Source: Rhodococcoides fascians A25f | Lineage (GTDB): Bacteria > Actinomycetota > Actinomycetes > Mycobacteriales > Mycobacteriaceae | Length of the DNA: 64,000 nt | Direction: 5' to 3' | Assembly (NCBI RefSeq): GCF_000760935.2 | Contig: NZ_CP049744.1 | Span: 806,001-870,000 of the forward strand | In this document: piece by piece, positions 46,493-55,103 of the stretch | Position numbering within the stretch: the stretch's first letter is position 1 | Layout: each line of letters opens with the position of its first letter | The notes under the pieces: model-generated | Told to the model about the DNA's origin: nothing | The model's database searches: none | The model's input: only the letters and a program-made list of their open reading frames with translations | Made by a program: the position numbers and the translations under genes

Positions 46493-46927
46493 GTGGCTCA
46501 GGTCAGTGCATCCAGTTCCGTCACCATCGCAACCACACCGGATCGGGTGCTTGCAGCTCTCGCCGACTACGAGACGGTGCGCCCCCGCATCCTGCCCCAG
46601 CAGTACCGCGACTACGAGGTGGTCCAGGGCGGTCAGGGAGACGGAACAGTGGCGAAGTGGACCCTGCAGGCCACCGAGAAGCGGGTGCGGAATGTCGCCG
46701 CGACGGTCTCCGTCGCCGGATCGACCATCACCGAACGGGACGCCAACTCCTCCATGGTCACCACCTGGTCGGTAGCCCCGGACGGCGGCGGCACCGCGGT
46801 AACGACAACGACTGAATGGAAGGGCGCGGGCGGCATCGGCGGATTCTTCGAGAAGACCTTCGCGCCGCTCGGACTGAAGAAGATCCAGGCCGCGACGCTG
46901 GAGAACCTGCGTCGCGAGTTGATCTAA
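46493..46927 (+). CDS. SRPBCC (polyketide-cyclase-like) family protein
   Basis: This 144-residue START-like protein has the N-terminal strand VSASSSVTIATTPDRVLAALADYE and the C-terminal helix of the fold (FFEKTFAPLGLKKIQAATLENL). Such proteins bind hydrophobic ligands; the function here is unknown. The mycobacterial counterpart lies next to the same methyltransferase/FAD pair. GTG 46493 was chosen because it follows a strong GAAGGAGAA site. Confidence 0.85.
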   Translation: MAQVSASSSVTIATTPDRVLAALADYETVRPRILPQQYRDYEVVQGGQGDGTVAKWTLQATEKRVRNVAATVSVAGSTITERDANSSMVTTWSVAPDGGGTAVTTTTEWKGAGGIGGFFEKTFAPLGLKKIQAATLENLRRELI

Positions 46928-47574
46928 GTCTGCTCGAAGTCGGGGGCCTCGATCAGCGCCAGGGTCCCGACCACCACGGTGCGCATCGACCACACAAACA
47001 TCCCATCGGGTCCGCGGTCGATCGTGTCGTAGGCCCCGGGCAGGGTGTCGAGGTCGGTGCGCGCGGCAATCGCGTCGTCGTACTCACGATCGCGTCGGGC
47101 ATCGTTGTACACGATCTCCGCCAAGGCCAGAGCGTGCTCGACGACGGTGATGACGGCCCACGTCGCTTGCTTCGGAGTGAGGTCGTAGCGCAGTCGATAG
47201 CGCGTCTGCACGACGTCGGCCATCCGAAGAGCGTCGATGGAACTGGGAGTCAGACCGATCAGATACTCCGCGATGCCCGGGTTGGAATGAACCAGCTCGC
47301 GCATCGCGGAGGCGAGTGTCAGTAGTGCGTCGTGCATCGATTCGTCGTCACCGGGAAGCGGCGGCGACCACCGGCGCAGAATTTCTTCCGCCACCAGGGC
47401 CTTGAGCGCGCACAGATCCTCGATGTTGTTGTAGATCGCGACGATCGAAACACCCAGGCTCTGGGCCACCGACTTCACCGTCACCCTGGGCAGAGTCAGC
47501 GCGATGCCCGCCTCGGCCATGGTCTCGGCGGTGACGCGACGCTTGCGAGGGGAGGGGCTCGCAGGCGGCTTCAT
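46924..47574 (-). CDS. TetR-family regulator
   Basis: This 216-residue regulator has an N-terminal DNA-binding domain beginning TMAEAGIALTLPRVTVKSVAQSLGV with a helix-turn-helix ending IVAIYNNI, and a helical C-terminal domain. The basic start MKPPASPSPRKRR may aid DNA contact. It is convergent with the SRPBCC gene, overlapping by 4 nt at the stops, and divergent from the deaminase-like gene. The target is unknown. Confidence 0.8.
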   Translation of the reverse strand: MKPPASPSPRKRRVTAETMAEAGIALTLPRVTVKSVAQSLGVSIVAIYNNIEDLCALKALVAEEILRRWSPPLPGDDESMHDALLTLASAMRELVHSNPGIAEYLIGLTPSSIDALRMADVVQTRYRLRYDLTPKQATWAVITVVEHALALAEIVYNDARRDREYDDAIAARTDLDTLPGAYDTIDRGPDGMFVWSMRTVVVGTLALIEAPDFEQT

Positions 47575-47637
47575 GCCCACAGGGTACGGGTGGTCAGAAC
47601 TGACGGATCCTCAGACGCCGGGCTCTAGAATCGCGGC

Positions 47638-48069
47638 GTGTCCTTCACCTCCGCGCTACCCGTGACCGACGGGGATCGGTCGTTGGTCGAACTGGCCAGG
47701 CAGACAATCGATTCGTCGACGGATACCGGACCTGATGAGGACGGCATCCACACGATGGGTGCGGCGGTGAGAGTGGCGGACGGCCGAACCTTCGCCGGGG
47801 TGAATCTCTATCACTTCACCGGTGGCCCGTGCGCAGAAACCGTCGCGCTTGCAGCGGCTCGGGCGGCCGGTGCGACCGAGCCGACTCACATCGTGGCGGT
47901 CGGCAACCACGGGCGCGGGGTGAAGAGCCCGTGCGGCAAGGATCGTCAGATCTTCGCCGACCTCTATCCCCTGATGCGCGTGATCATCGATTCGCCCGAC
48001 GGCCTCGTCAGCGTTCTCGCCGGCGAACTCCTCCCCGCCGCATACGACCATGGCGCGGAGCAACGCTGA
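47638..48069 (+). CDS. Blasticidin-S-deaminase/cytidine-deaminase-like protein
   Basis: This 143-residue protein resembles blasticidin S deaminase, with the HFTGGPCAETVAL active-site segment (Cys65 and Glu67) and SPCGKDRQIF. The normal third zinc ligand, the second Cys of the CxxC pair, is Asp102 here. The rest of the fold (VRVADGRTFAGVNLYHF) matches. It could still bind zinc through Asp or have lost activity. The substrate is unknown. Start GTG 47638 lies 57 bp from the divergent TetR gene. Confidence 0.8.
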   Translation: MSFTSALPVTDGDRSLVELARQTIDSSTDTGPDEDGIHTMGAAVRVADGRTFAGVNLYHFTGGPCAETVALAAARAAGATEPTHIVAVGNHGRGVKSPCGKDRQIFADLYPLMRVIIDSPDGLVSVLAGELLPAAYDHGAEQR

Positions 48070-48117
48070 TCCTCGTTGCCGAGGGCGAACCGTCGTGCGG
48101 CATCGCCGGAAGGTACT

Positions 48118-48189
48118 GCGCTGAGTGTCCACTATTCGTCACCGCAGGCGCGATCCCGTGTCTGCCGCGAAATTGTGGACACTCAGAGC
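48118..48189. repeat. Imperfect long palindrome upstream of ybaB
   Basis: GCTGAGTGTCCAC-type sequence at 48119-48132 and its complement (GTGGACACTCAG, 48175-48186) form a stem with a partly paired GC-rich middle. It lies between the deaminase-like gene and ybaB. It resembles a mobile intergenic palindrome rather than a terminator with a U-tract. Confidence 0.5.
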
Positions 48190-48279
48190 GGTATGTCGAT
48201 TCGACGCGCAGTGAATCACAGCGATCCGAGGTGCGGCTACGCTGGTGTTCGCTTCGAACCCACGCGAGAGGACGGCACA

Positions 48280-48615
48280 GTGCAACCCGGTGAGCAGCCC
48301 GACATGGCATCGATCCTGCAGCAGGCCCAGCAGATGCAGCAGCAGCTGATGGCGGCGCAGGCGGAGATCGCGGAGACCGAAGTGACCGGCCAGGCGGGCG
48401 GCGGACTCGTCGTCGCCACCGTCAAAGGGACCGGTGAGGTGGTCGGGCTGACCATCGACCCCAAGGTCGTCGACCCCGAAGACATCGAGACCCTTCAGGA
48501 CCTGGTGATCGGCGCTATCGCCGATGCGTCGAAGGCAGCGCAGAACGTGGCGAGCGAAAAGCTCGGCCCCCTCGCGGGTGGTCTCGGTGGCATGCCCGGC
48601 CTGCCCGGGTTCTAG
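48280..48615 (+). CDS. ybaB: Nucleoid-associated protein YbaB/EbfC
   Basis: This 111-residue small DNA-binding protein has the family core [22 protein letters not shown] (about residues 40-61) and [19 protein letters not shown]; it forms tweezer-like dimers on DNA. It is encoded next to recR, as in most bacteria. GTG 48280 gives the usual MQPGEQPDM start; a later ATG at 48304 is possible. The recR gene follows after 9 nt. Confidence 0.93.
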   Translation: MQPGEQPDMASILQQAQQMQQQLMAAQAEIAETEVTGQAGGGLVVATVKGTGEVVGLTIDPKVVDPEDIETLQDLVIGAIADASKAAQNVASEKLGPLAGGLGGMPGLPGF

Positions 48616-48624
48616 GCGAGAAGA

Positions 48625-49233
48625 GTGTACGAAGGTCCGGTACAGGATCTGATCGACGAACTCGGCAAGTTTCCCGGGGTCGGTCCGAAGAGCGCTCAGC
48701 GCATAGCCTTTCATCTCCTCGGCGTCGAGCCTCCCGAGGTGGATCGGCTCATGCGCGCGCTGCAGCGCATTCGTGACGGTGTTCAGTTCTGCATCGTCTG
48801 TGGCACGGTCTCGGACAAGGAGTTGTGCCGAATCTGCTCGGACTCGCGCCGTGACCGATCCATGATCTGCGTCGTCGAAGAGCCCAAAGATGTTCAGGCC
48901 GTTGAACGTACGCGGGAGTTCAAAGGCCGCTACCACGTGCTCGGTGGGGCGCTCGATCCACTCAACGGCGTCGGTCCGGACCAGCTGCGCATCCGGGAGT
49001 TGTTGACCCGCGTGGGAACTCAGGACGACGGAGTGGACGTCACCGAGGTCATCATCGCCACCGACCCCAACACCGAGGGCGAAGCAACGGCCACCTATCT
49101 GGTCCGCATGATGCGAGACTTCCCCGGCCTGGCCATTACCCGCCTCGCCTCCGGCCTGCCGATGGGTGGAGATCTCGAATTCGCCGACGAGTTGACGCTG
49201 GGGCGTGCGTTGACCGGTAGGCGACGTATGTGA
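48625..49233 (+). CDS. recR: Recombination protein RecR
   Basis: This 202-residue gap-repair protein has a helix-hairpin-helix near the N terminus ([16 protein letters not shown]), a four-cysteine zinc finger (Cys56, 59, 68, 71) and a Toprim domain ([16 protein letters not shown]). It loads RecA with RecF/RecO at gaps. The start is GTG 48625. Its stop codon is at the left edge of a long palindrome. Confidence 0.95.
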   Translation: MYEGPVQDLIDELGKFPGVGPKSAQRIAFHLLGVEPPEVDRLMRALQRIRDGVQFCIVCGTVSDKELCRICSDSRRDRSMICVVEEPKDVQAVERTREFKGRYHVLGGALDPLNGVGPDQLRIRELLTRVGTQDDGVDVTEVIIATDPNTEGEATATYLVRMMRDFPGLAITRLASGLPMGGDLEFADELTLGRALTGRRRM

Positions 49234-49299
49234 GTGCCTGCGGCAGTGGTGTGGTTAAGTGCCCCAGGCGGGACTCAACCACACCACTGCCACGGCACT
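49233..49299. repeat. Long palindromic element, left copy
   Basis: A 15-bp perfect stem (GGCAGTGGTGTGGTT at 49242-49256 with its complement at 49277-49291) is extended inward by AGTGCC/GGACT and outward by AGTGCC (49233-49238) with GGCACT (49294-49299). A very similar element at 50327-50384 bounds the far end of the nuclease-like gene. Confidence 0.75.
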
Positions 49300-49327
49300 T
49301 GTCGTACCCCAGGTGCATCATCCCGCC

Positions 49328-50362
49328 ATGGACAACGACGAGACCCAGCTGTTCCGCTCGCTGCTCGATGCCCAACATGGCGTAATGACCACTGTGCAGC
49401 TTCGCGCGTGCGGATTCACGCCGAAGGCCATCGGCCATTCTGTCGAGACCGGTCAGTGGCTGCGGGTGTTTCGTAACGTCATCTGCGTGACCAACGGTCC
49501 GATGAGCCGGCAGATGGAGCTGCAGGCGGCGTTGTTGTACGGGGGCGGCAGCGCAATCCTGAGTCATGACACTGCCGCGCACGAGTGGGGGATGTTGCGT
49601 CGGCCTGCAGGCCCCATCCATCTGACTGTGCCGCGCAATTGCTCTGCCATCAGCCAGCCGCCGACGTGGCGGCATGTCTTGATTCGGCCGACTTCGCTCA
49701 GCAATGCGTGTATCCATCCCGGCGTTGTGTTGCACCGGTCATTGGCCATCGAACACATCGGTGTCGACACGGATCCGCGTCGGACGAGCAAAGAAGACAC
49801 GGTCTTGGACTTGGCTGTGTCCGAAGCGACGGCGCACGAGGCCGCAGCTGTCTTCGTCTCGGCGATGACCAACGGGAGGGTGTCCGTCGCGGCGATGCGC
49901 CGGAAGATCGAATTGCGGCGGCCGAGGAGGTACAAGAAAATCCTGCTCGACGCCCTGTCGCTGCTGGCTGGTGGCGTCCAGTCGGTACTCGAATTCAGGT
50001 ACGCAACCGATGTGGAACGGGCGCACGGGTTGCCGTCCGGACGTCGTCAAGCGCCCCATCTCGTCGGTGATCGGGTGCTGTTCGAGGATGTCGAATATGC
50101 CGAAGGTGGTCTGATCGTTCGCCTCGACGGTCAGCAGTTCCACTCGGCGAGGAATGTCAGGTTTCGAGACCGTCTGCGAGACAACGCCGCCGAACTCAGC
50201 GATCGCGCTCGGCTGGTCTACGGGTGGCAGGAAGTAAGTCAAGACCCATGTGGGGTGTACCGCGAGGTGCGCGAGGTCTTGGTGCGGGAGGGGTGGACAG
50301 ATGCGTCGTATGCGTGCGAGCGCTGCGCAGTGGTGCGATTGAGTGCCGCCCAGGGCACTTAA
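49328..50362 (+). CDS. AbiEi-like N-terminal / nuclease-fold (DUF559-type) protein
   Basis: This 344-residue protein is of a type common in actinobacteria. The N-terminal region (about 1-90) resembles the winged-helix AbiEi antitoxin domain (RSLLDAQHGVMTTVQLRACG, TGQWLRVFRNVI). The C-terminal region has a nuclease-like pattern: Glu in SVLEFRY, Asp in LFEDVEY, then GLIVRLDGQQFH and DRLRDNAAEL, like Vsr/DUF559 endonucleases. Its last codons and stop are inside the right palindrome. No partner toxin gene is adjacent. It separates recR from gatD/murT. Role is unknown. Confidence 0.75.
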   Translation: MDNDETQLFRSLLDAQHGVMTTVQLRACGFTPKAIGHSVETGQWLRVFRNVICVTNGPMSRQMELQAALLYGGGSAILSHDTAAHEWGMLRRPAGPIHLTVPRNCSAISQPPTWRHVLIRPTSLSNACIHPGVVLHRSLAIEHIGVDTDPRRTSKEDTVLDLAVSEATAHEAAAVFVSAMTNGRVSVAAMRRKIELRRPRRYKKILLDALSLLAGGVQSVLEFRYATDVERAHGLPSGRRQAPHLVGDRVLFEDVEYAEGGLIVRLDGQQFHSARNVRFRDRLRDNAAELSDRARLVYGWQEVSQDPCGVYREVREVLVREGWTDASYACERCAVVRLSAAQGT

Positions 50363-50384
50363 TCGCACCACTGCCGCAGGCACT
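50327..50384. repeat. Long palindromic element, right copy
   Basis: GCAGTGGTGCGATT (50327-50340) and its complement (50361-50374) form a stem with AGTGCC/GGCACT inside and a 6-nt loop. The trailing TGCCGCAGGCACT (50372-50384) is the complement of the first 13 bases of the left copy at 49233. The element supplies the stop codon of the nuclease-like gene and touches the gatD stop. Confidence 0.75.
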
Positions 50385-51087
50385 AACGCAGCCGCTCCTC
50401 GCGCAAGCGAACAACCTCGGGCAGGTCGAGGGGAGCGAGCGTGGTGCCCAAGGCACGCTCCAGCAAGTAGTCCGCCAACTCCGGGTTTCGGGCGAGTACC
50501 GGCCCGTGCATGTACGTGCCCAGTACCGAACCCTGCACGACGCCTTCGCGTCCGTCGCCGACACCGTTGCCGACGCCGTGCGTGACCTTGGCGAGTGGGG
50601 ACGCGTCCAGGCCGAGAGTTGTTCCACCGCGGTGGTTCTCGAATCCGGTGAGTTTCTGAGTGAGGCCGTCGAGTGCAGGCTCGGTGACGACCTCGCCGAT
50701 CGAACGTGTGGCCTGAGGTGCGGTGGTGACGTCGAACAGTGAGATGCCGTCGACACGTTCGCCTGCGGAGGTCTCGTACCAGTGGCCGAGTACCTGGATC
50801 GCGGCGCAGATCGCCAGCACGGGGGCACCGCGAGCCGCGGCGTTCTGCAATCCGGGATATCGGGTGAGGTGACGAGTCGCCAGGCGTTGAGCCGAATCCT
50901 CTGCTCCACCAAGGGTGTAAACGTCGAGTGAATCGGGAACCGGATCGCTCAGGGTGATCTGGACGACTTCGGCGTCGATATCGCGCATGCGCAGCCGCTG
51001 TCGCAGAATGAGCGCGTTGCCGTTGTCGCCGTACGTGCCCATCACGTCGGGCAGAACGAGGCCGATGCGAACGGTGGACTCAGACAT
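50383..51087 (-). CDS. gatD: Lipid II isoglutaminyl synthase, glutamine amidotransferase subunit GatD
   Basis: This 234-residue class I glutamine amidotransferase provides ammonia to MurT to amidate D-Glu of lipid II. Catalytic Cys94 lies in LAICAAIQ and His194 in YMHGP. It overlaps the murT 3' end by 8 nt, so they are translated together. The pair is essential in several actinobacteria. Confidence 0.93.
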   Translation of the reverse strand: MSESTVRIGLVLPDVMGTYGDNGNALILRQRLRMRDIDAEVVQITLSDPVPDSLDVYTLGGAEDSAQRLATRHLTRYPGLQNAAARGAPVLAICAAIQVLGHWYETSAGERVDGISLFDVTTAPQATRSIGEVVTEPALDGLTQKLTGFENHRGGTTLGLDASPLAKVTHGVGNGVGDGREGVVQGSVLGTYMHGPVLARNPELADYLLERALGTTLAPLDLPEVVRLREERLR

Positions 51088-52342
51088 CTTTCACCTCACG
51101 TGCCAGCGCGCGACCGAGGTCGCGGAACGCGGTGTAGTTGGCGAGTACCTCGACGCGTCCCGGCGGGCAGGAAGCAATGGCCCGCAACGGATCTGCGACG
51201 GTGGTGTGCTGCGAGCCCGCGTAGAGCAGTCGGACTCCGAGGTCGGTTGCGCGTTCACCGGCGGCGACCACGGCGACGTTCTCGAAGTGCTCGAAGCGAA
51301 CGTCCCACAGCCACGACAGGTCCTCGCCGTCCGGTACCTGACCGTTGACGGCGATGACGAGTCCGTCGCAGGTGGGGTCGATCATCGACAGCGCCTCTTG
51401 CCATCCGGCGGGGTTCTTCGCGAGAAGCATTCGGACGGAATGTGATCCGTACTGAATGGTGGAGTAGCGCCCGGCGACCTCATCGACGCTCGACGCGGCG
51501 GCGACGGCATCTTCTGCGTTCGCGCCCAGCGTCACTGCTGCGGCTACTGCTTGAGCTGCGTTGCCGCGGTTGGCTTTTCCTGGCAGCGACAACGTCATCG
51601 GTAGGACGAGCCCGTCGGGACCGTAGAGATTCTCGTCGTCGAGCCACCAATCCGGCGTCGGACGTTTGAAGTCGCTGCCGGTGCTGTACCAGTGCTCGCC
51701 CTCCCACAGGATGGGCTCGCCCGTGCGGGGACAGCTGACCGAGTCGCCTGCCCACCCGCCACCGGCGGCGACCCATACGACGTTCGGGGCGTCGAATGCC
51801 GCCGACGTAACCAGTACGTCGTCGCAGTTGGCGATGACGACGGTCTCCGGGTGCCGGGCCAATCCGGCGCGCAGCTTGCGTTCGATCATGTTGATCTCGC
51901 CCACGCGGTCGAGCTGATCGCGACTGAGATTGAGCAATACGATGGCCGCGGGGTCCACAGCGTCGGATACGTGGGGGACGTGCAGTTCGTCGACTTCGAG
52001 AGCAGCCAGCTCGGCATCGAAGTGCGCGTGTAGGGCCGCGACGATGCCCGCGTCCATGTTCGCGCCGTCCGCCTGGGTGGCGACGTCGCCGAGAGTGGCC
52101 AGTGCTGCGGCGGTCATTCTGGTGGTGGTGGATTTGCCGTTGGTACCGGTGACGATGACCGTGCGTCGACCCCGGCCGAGCCCGCCGAGGATGTTGGGGT
52201 CGATCTTGAGTGCGACGAGTCCGCCGATCATCGAGCCCTTACCCCGGCCTGCCTTGCGAGACGCCCAGGTCGCCAGCTCTGCCGCGCGCAGTGCCACGCG
52301 GCCCCGTGCGCCGATACGCCTGCGCTCACCCACTTCAACCAT
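51080..52342 (-). CDS. murT: Lipid II isoglutaminyl synthase, MurT subunit
   Basis: This 420-residue Mur-ligase-like enzyme amidates the stem-peptide glutamate of lipid II with GatD. The ATP motif is VTGTNGKSTTTR (about 65-76), followed by a Mur-ligase middle domain with a C-terminal DUF1727. The four-cysteine zinc ribbon of Firmicute MurT appears degenerate here: only SCPRTGEP remains in that region. ATG 52342 (MVEVGERRR) was taken; an upstream in-frame ATG at 52378 is less likely. Confidence 0.92.
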   Translation of the reverse strand: MVEVGERRRIGARGRVALRAAELATWASRKAGRGKGSMIGGLVALKIDPNILGGLGRGRRTVIVTGTNGKSTTTRMTAAALATLGDVATQADGANMDAGIVAALHAHFDAELAALEVDELHVPHVSDAVDPAAIVLLNLSRDQLDRVGEINMIERKLRAGLARHPETVVIANCDDVLVTSAAFDAPNVVWVAAGGGWAGDSVSCPRTGEPILWEGEHWYSTGSDFKRPTPDWWLDDENLYGPDGLVLPMTLSLPGKANRGNAAQAVAAAVTLGANAEDAVAAASSVDEVAGRYSTIQYGSHSVRMLLAKNPAGWQEALSMIDPTCDGLVIAVNGQVPDGEDLSWLWDVRFEHFENVAVVAAGERATDLGVRLLYAGSQHTTVADPLRAIASCPPGRVEVLANYTAFRDLGRALAREVKDV

Positions 52343-52398
52343 CCGCCGAGTCTGGCACAGAAGAGCGTGCAGTTTCACGTCGGCGGTTGCTACCCCTC

Positions 52399-52463
52399 GG
52401 TCATTCCGCAGGCTCCACTCCCGCCCCCCCTTGGTCGTTCCGCAGGCTCCGCTCCCCGCCCCT
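52399..52463. repeat. Short direct repeat, about 34-bp period
   Basis: Two copies of a C-rich unit starting GGTC(A/G)TTCCGCAGGCTCC (52399 and 52433) lie in the gap after murT's promoter-proximal end and before the EamA stop. They include a run of seven C. No function is evident. Confidence 0.5.
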
Positions 52464-53359
52464 CACACCGGCGCTTTCTCCCGTACTTCGGCGGGCCGGC
52501 GGACGACCATACCGCCGAGGCAGCCGCCGATCACGACGACGCCACCGATCAACGCCAGCACGGACGGGTTCTCGCCGAGGAAGATCCAGGCACCGGCGAT
52601 GCCCACCACGGGAACCAGGAGTGAGAACGGTGCGACCAGGCCGGCGGGGTTGCGACTCATCAGAATGCTCCAGAGGCCGCTACCGATGATGGTGGCCGGA
52701 ATCACGATGTACGCCAACGCCACCAGACCGGGCCAGCCCTGCGGGCCGAACGACTCGGCGAGGGCGTGCCAGCCGATGCTCGGACCCTCGACGATCGCCG
52801 AGAGCGCCAACATCGGTACCGGCGGGACGACGGTCATCCACAGCATCAGCGTCATCGGGGAATCGGACTTGGCGAGTCGGTTTCCCAGGTTGCCGAACGC
52901 CCAGCCGAGGCCGGCGAGCAGGGTGAGGATCACCGGCAGCAGGGTGGCGTTCTGGGCGCGGTCCCACCCGATCAGCACCATGCCGACCACGGCGATCGCA
53001 ATGCCGATGGCCTGTCGGCGGGTGACGTGTTCGCGCAGCAGAACCGCGCCGAGAACGACGGTGAAGGGTGCGGACGACTGCAGCACGAGCGACGCCAATC
53101 CGGTGGGCATGCCAGCCGCCATCGCTGCGAACAGGAAGGCGAACTGAAGAAATCCGAATCCGAATCCGTACAGCAGCAACCACTTCAGTGGGACGTTCGG
53201 GCGTGGGACGAACAACACGACGGGGATTGCGATGACCAGGAACCGCAGCGCGGCGAAGAAGAAGGGTGGAAAGTGATCGAGCCCGACGCGGATGGCGAGG
53301 AAGTTCAGCCCCCACAGCACGGCGACGGTCAATCCGAGCAGGCGGTCGCGAGTGGTCAT
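52463..53359 (-). CDS. EamA-family transporter (DMT superfamily)
   Basis: This 298-residue protein has ten predicted membrane helices in two EamA halves (AVLWGLNFLAIRVGLDHF and GLGWAFGNLGNRLAKSD). It is a small-metabolite exporter or importer of the drug/metabolite superfamily. It is divergent from a LysR-type regulator 72 bp away, which likely controls it. ATG 53359 gives the family N terminus. Confidence 0.87.
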   Translation of the reverse strand: MTTRDRLLGLTVAVLWGLNFLAIRVGLDHFPPFFFAALRFLVIAIPVVLFVPRPNVPLKWLLLYGFGFGFLQFAFLFAAMAAGMPTGLASLVLQSSAPFTVVLGAVLLREHVTRRQAIGIAIAVVGMVLIGWDRAQNATLLPVILTLLAGLGWAFGNLGNRLAKSDSPMTLMLWMTVVPPVPMLALSAIVEGPSIGWHALAESFGPQGWPGLVALAYIVIPATIIGSGLWSILMSRNPAGLVAPFSLLVPVVGIAGAWIFLGENPSVLALIGGVVVIGGCLGGMVVRRPAEVREKAPV

Positions 53360-53431
53360 GCCGTCAATCGTGACGGGAGCAAATGATGAGCACAATCGAA
53401 TATATCCGCATCAACAGTTAAGATTTTCTGT

Positions 53432-54343
53432 ATGAACGTGGAGCGGCTTCGGATCCTGGCGGAACTCGCCGACCGGGGAACCGTGGCCGCCGTCGCCGAG
53501 GCCCTGTCGATGACGCCGTCGGCGGTGTCTCAACAGCTCAAGTTGCTGGCTCGCGAGGCCGGCGTGACACTGCTCGAACCCGATGGGCGTCGGCTGCGCC
53601 TCACCGACGCCGGCCGCGCGTTGGTGCTGCGAACCGACGATGTGCTCGCGGCCCTCGCCCGCGCCACGGCAGAGATGGATCGATACCGAGCGTCACCGCA
53701 GGGGCGCGTCCGTGTAGCACTGTTCCCGTCCGGTGCCGCGCTGCTACTGCCCGGAGTGCTGACCCGTCTCGCGGGCTCGGACGTCGACATCGATGCGCGC
53801 GACGAGGACCTGCCGGCATCCTCTGTGCCCGAACTACTTGCCGATTACGACGTGGTACTCACTCACCGGGACGATCGGGCTCCGTCGACGGCAGGCCCGC
53901 GCATCGAAGTGACGACCCTCATGCGCGAACCCATCGATCTGGTGTTGCCTCCCGACCATGCACTGGCACAGCACAAAACGGTGGACCTGAGAGAGCTGAC
54001 CGACGAGCGGTGGATCAGCGTCCGCGGCGGATTCCCTGTGGACGACGTGCTGCTCTCCGTTGCCGCCGTCACCGGTGTAGCGCCACGAGTAGCGCAGCGT
54101 ATCAATGACTTTCGAGTGACCGAGACCCTCGTGGCCGCCGGGCACGGAGTGGCGCTGATGCCGCGCTATGCCGTCGTTCATCCGGGCCTGGTGCGGCGAG
54201 AACTGTCCGGGGTGCGGGCCGGCCGCATCTACGAACTCGCCACGAGGCCCGGTGCGCGTCGACTACCGGCGATCGCCGCTGTGCTCGACGCATTCCGAGC
54301 GGAAGCCGAGTTCAGGACAGCGCTTTGGCCTTCAACGTCCTGA
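53432..54343 (+). CDS. LysR-family transcriptional regulator
   Basis: This 303-residue regulator has an N-terminal winged helix (MNVERLRILAELADRGTVAAVAEAL, then TPSAVSQQLKLLAREAG) and a substrate-binding domain. The divergent EamA gene is the obvious target; an AT-rich CGAATATATCCG lies in the gap between them. Its 3' end overlaps the convergent SHOCT gene by 32 bp. Confidence 0.88.
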   Translation: MNVERLRILAELADRGTVAAVAEALSMTPSAVSQQLKLLAREAGVTLLEPDGRRLRLTDAGRALVLRTDDVLAALARATAEMDRYRASPQGRVRVALFPSGAALLLPGVLTRLAGSDVDIDARDEDLPASSVPELLADYDVVLTHRDDRAPSTAGPRIEVTTLMREPIDLVLPPDHALAQHKTVDLRELTDERWISVRGGFPVDDVLLSVAAVTGVAPRVAQRINDFRVTETLVAAGHGVALMPRYAVVHPGLVRRELSGVRAGRIYELATRPGARRLPAIAAVLDAFRAEAEFRTALWPSTS

Positions 54344-54689
54344 ACTCGTCCTGATCGATGGTTCCGTTGTCCAGCAATGCCTTTGCGTGCGCGATCTCTT
54401 CGGATGCGGATCGACCGGCGACGTGTTTGATGTAGTCCGCCTGCTGATCCTTCGCGTGCTGCAGGGCAGCGACCTGACGCTTGGCCATGCTGCTGCCGTT
54501 CACGATGAGGTACACCAGCGCGGTGAGGAACGGCGCAACGATGAGGAAGAACACCCACACGGCCTTGAGAACCCCGGATGTCTTGTGATCACGGAAAAGG
54601 TCTCCGATGATCGAGAACATCACCATCAGATAGGCCACGAAGGCGAATCCGACGACGAGAAGCCAAAGAAAATCCCAGAAAGAGTCCAT
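54312..54689 (-). CDS. SHOCT-domain membrane protein
   Basis: This 125-residue protein has two N-terminal membrane helices (FLWLLVVGFAFVAYLMVMFSI; VLKAVWVFFLIVAPFLTALVYL) of the PLDc_N type and a C-terminal SHOCT domain (EEIAHAKALLDNGTIDQDEFRTLKAKAL). SHOCT segments are oligomerisation motifs. The function is unknown. ATG 54689 gives MDSFWDFLW. Confidence 0.8.
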   Translation of the reverse strand: MDSFWDFLWLLVVGFAFVAYLMVMFSIIGDLFRDHKTSGVLKAVWVFFLIVAPFLTALVYLIVNGSSMAKRQVAALQHAKDQQADYIKHVAGRSASEEIAHAKALLDNGTIDQDEFRTLKAKALS

Positions 54690-54839
54690 GGCGAACTTCC
54701 ATTCCGTTGTGTGCCCCGACGGCAGAACGATTCTCCCACGCGGCGCACCGGCTATGACGTCGGTTGAGAGCTTTCTCTTTGTCGAGCATTGAGTTAGCGT
54801 GGGTAACAATCCTGATCGACGAGAACCAGGGGAGGCGTG

Positions 54840-55067
54840 ATGAAACTACTCGTGGCCAGTGGCGTGTACACCGTGTTGATGTTCGCCGTTTTCGTTCTTC
54901 TCGACAGCGGGTCCGTCTGGAAGTCCCTGCTGCAGGCGGTCGTTGCGGGAGCGGTGTTCACTCTGCTGACGCGGCTGTACCTGCGCTATGTCTCCCCCCC
55001 CCGCAAGATCGACCGGATAGCTCACGGTGCGTGCGAGAAGCCGCCCGTTCGGCGCTTGATGGTCTGA
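54840..55067 (+). CDS. Small membrane protein with poly-C tract
   Basis: This 75-residue protein has two predicted membrane helices (LLVASGVYTVLMFAVFVLL and LLQAVVAGAVFTLLTRLYL) and a basic C terminus. A run of nine C (54994-55002) in the codons for SPP could slip and change the C terminus. The start is preceded by GGGGAGG. No family is recognised. Confidence 0.6.
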   Translation: MKLLVASGVYTVLMFAVFVLLDSGSVWKSLLQAVVAGAVFTLLTRLYLRYVSPPRKIDRIAHGACEKPPVRRLMV

Positions 55068-55103
55068 GCCGTTGGTTCGTCGGGTTCAGGCCGCTTCGTC
55101 GTT

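Noticed and set aside
49233..50384. Insertion sequence with terminal inverted repeats
   Set aside because: Each element is itself a palindrome rather than one half of an inverted pair, there is no transposase motif, and no clear target duplication is visible.
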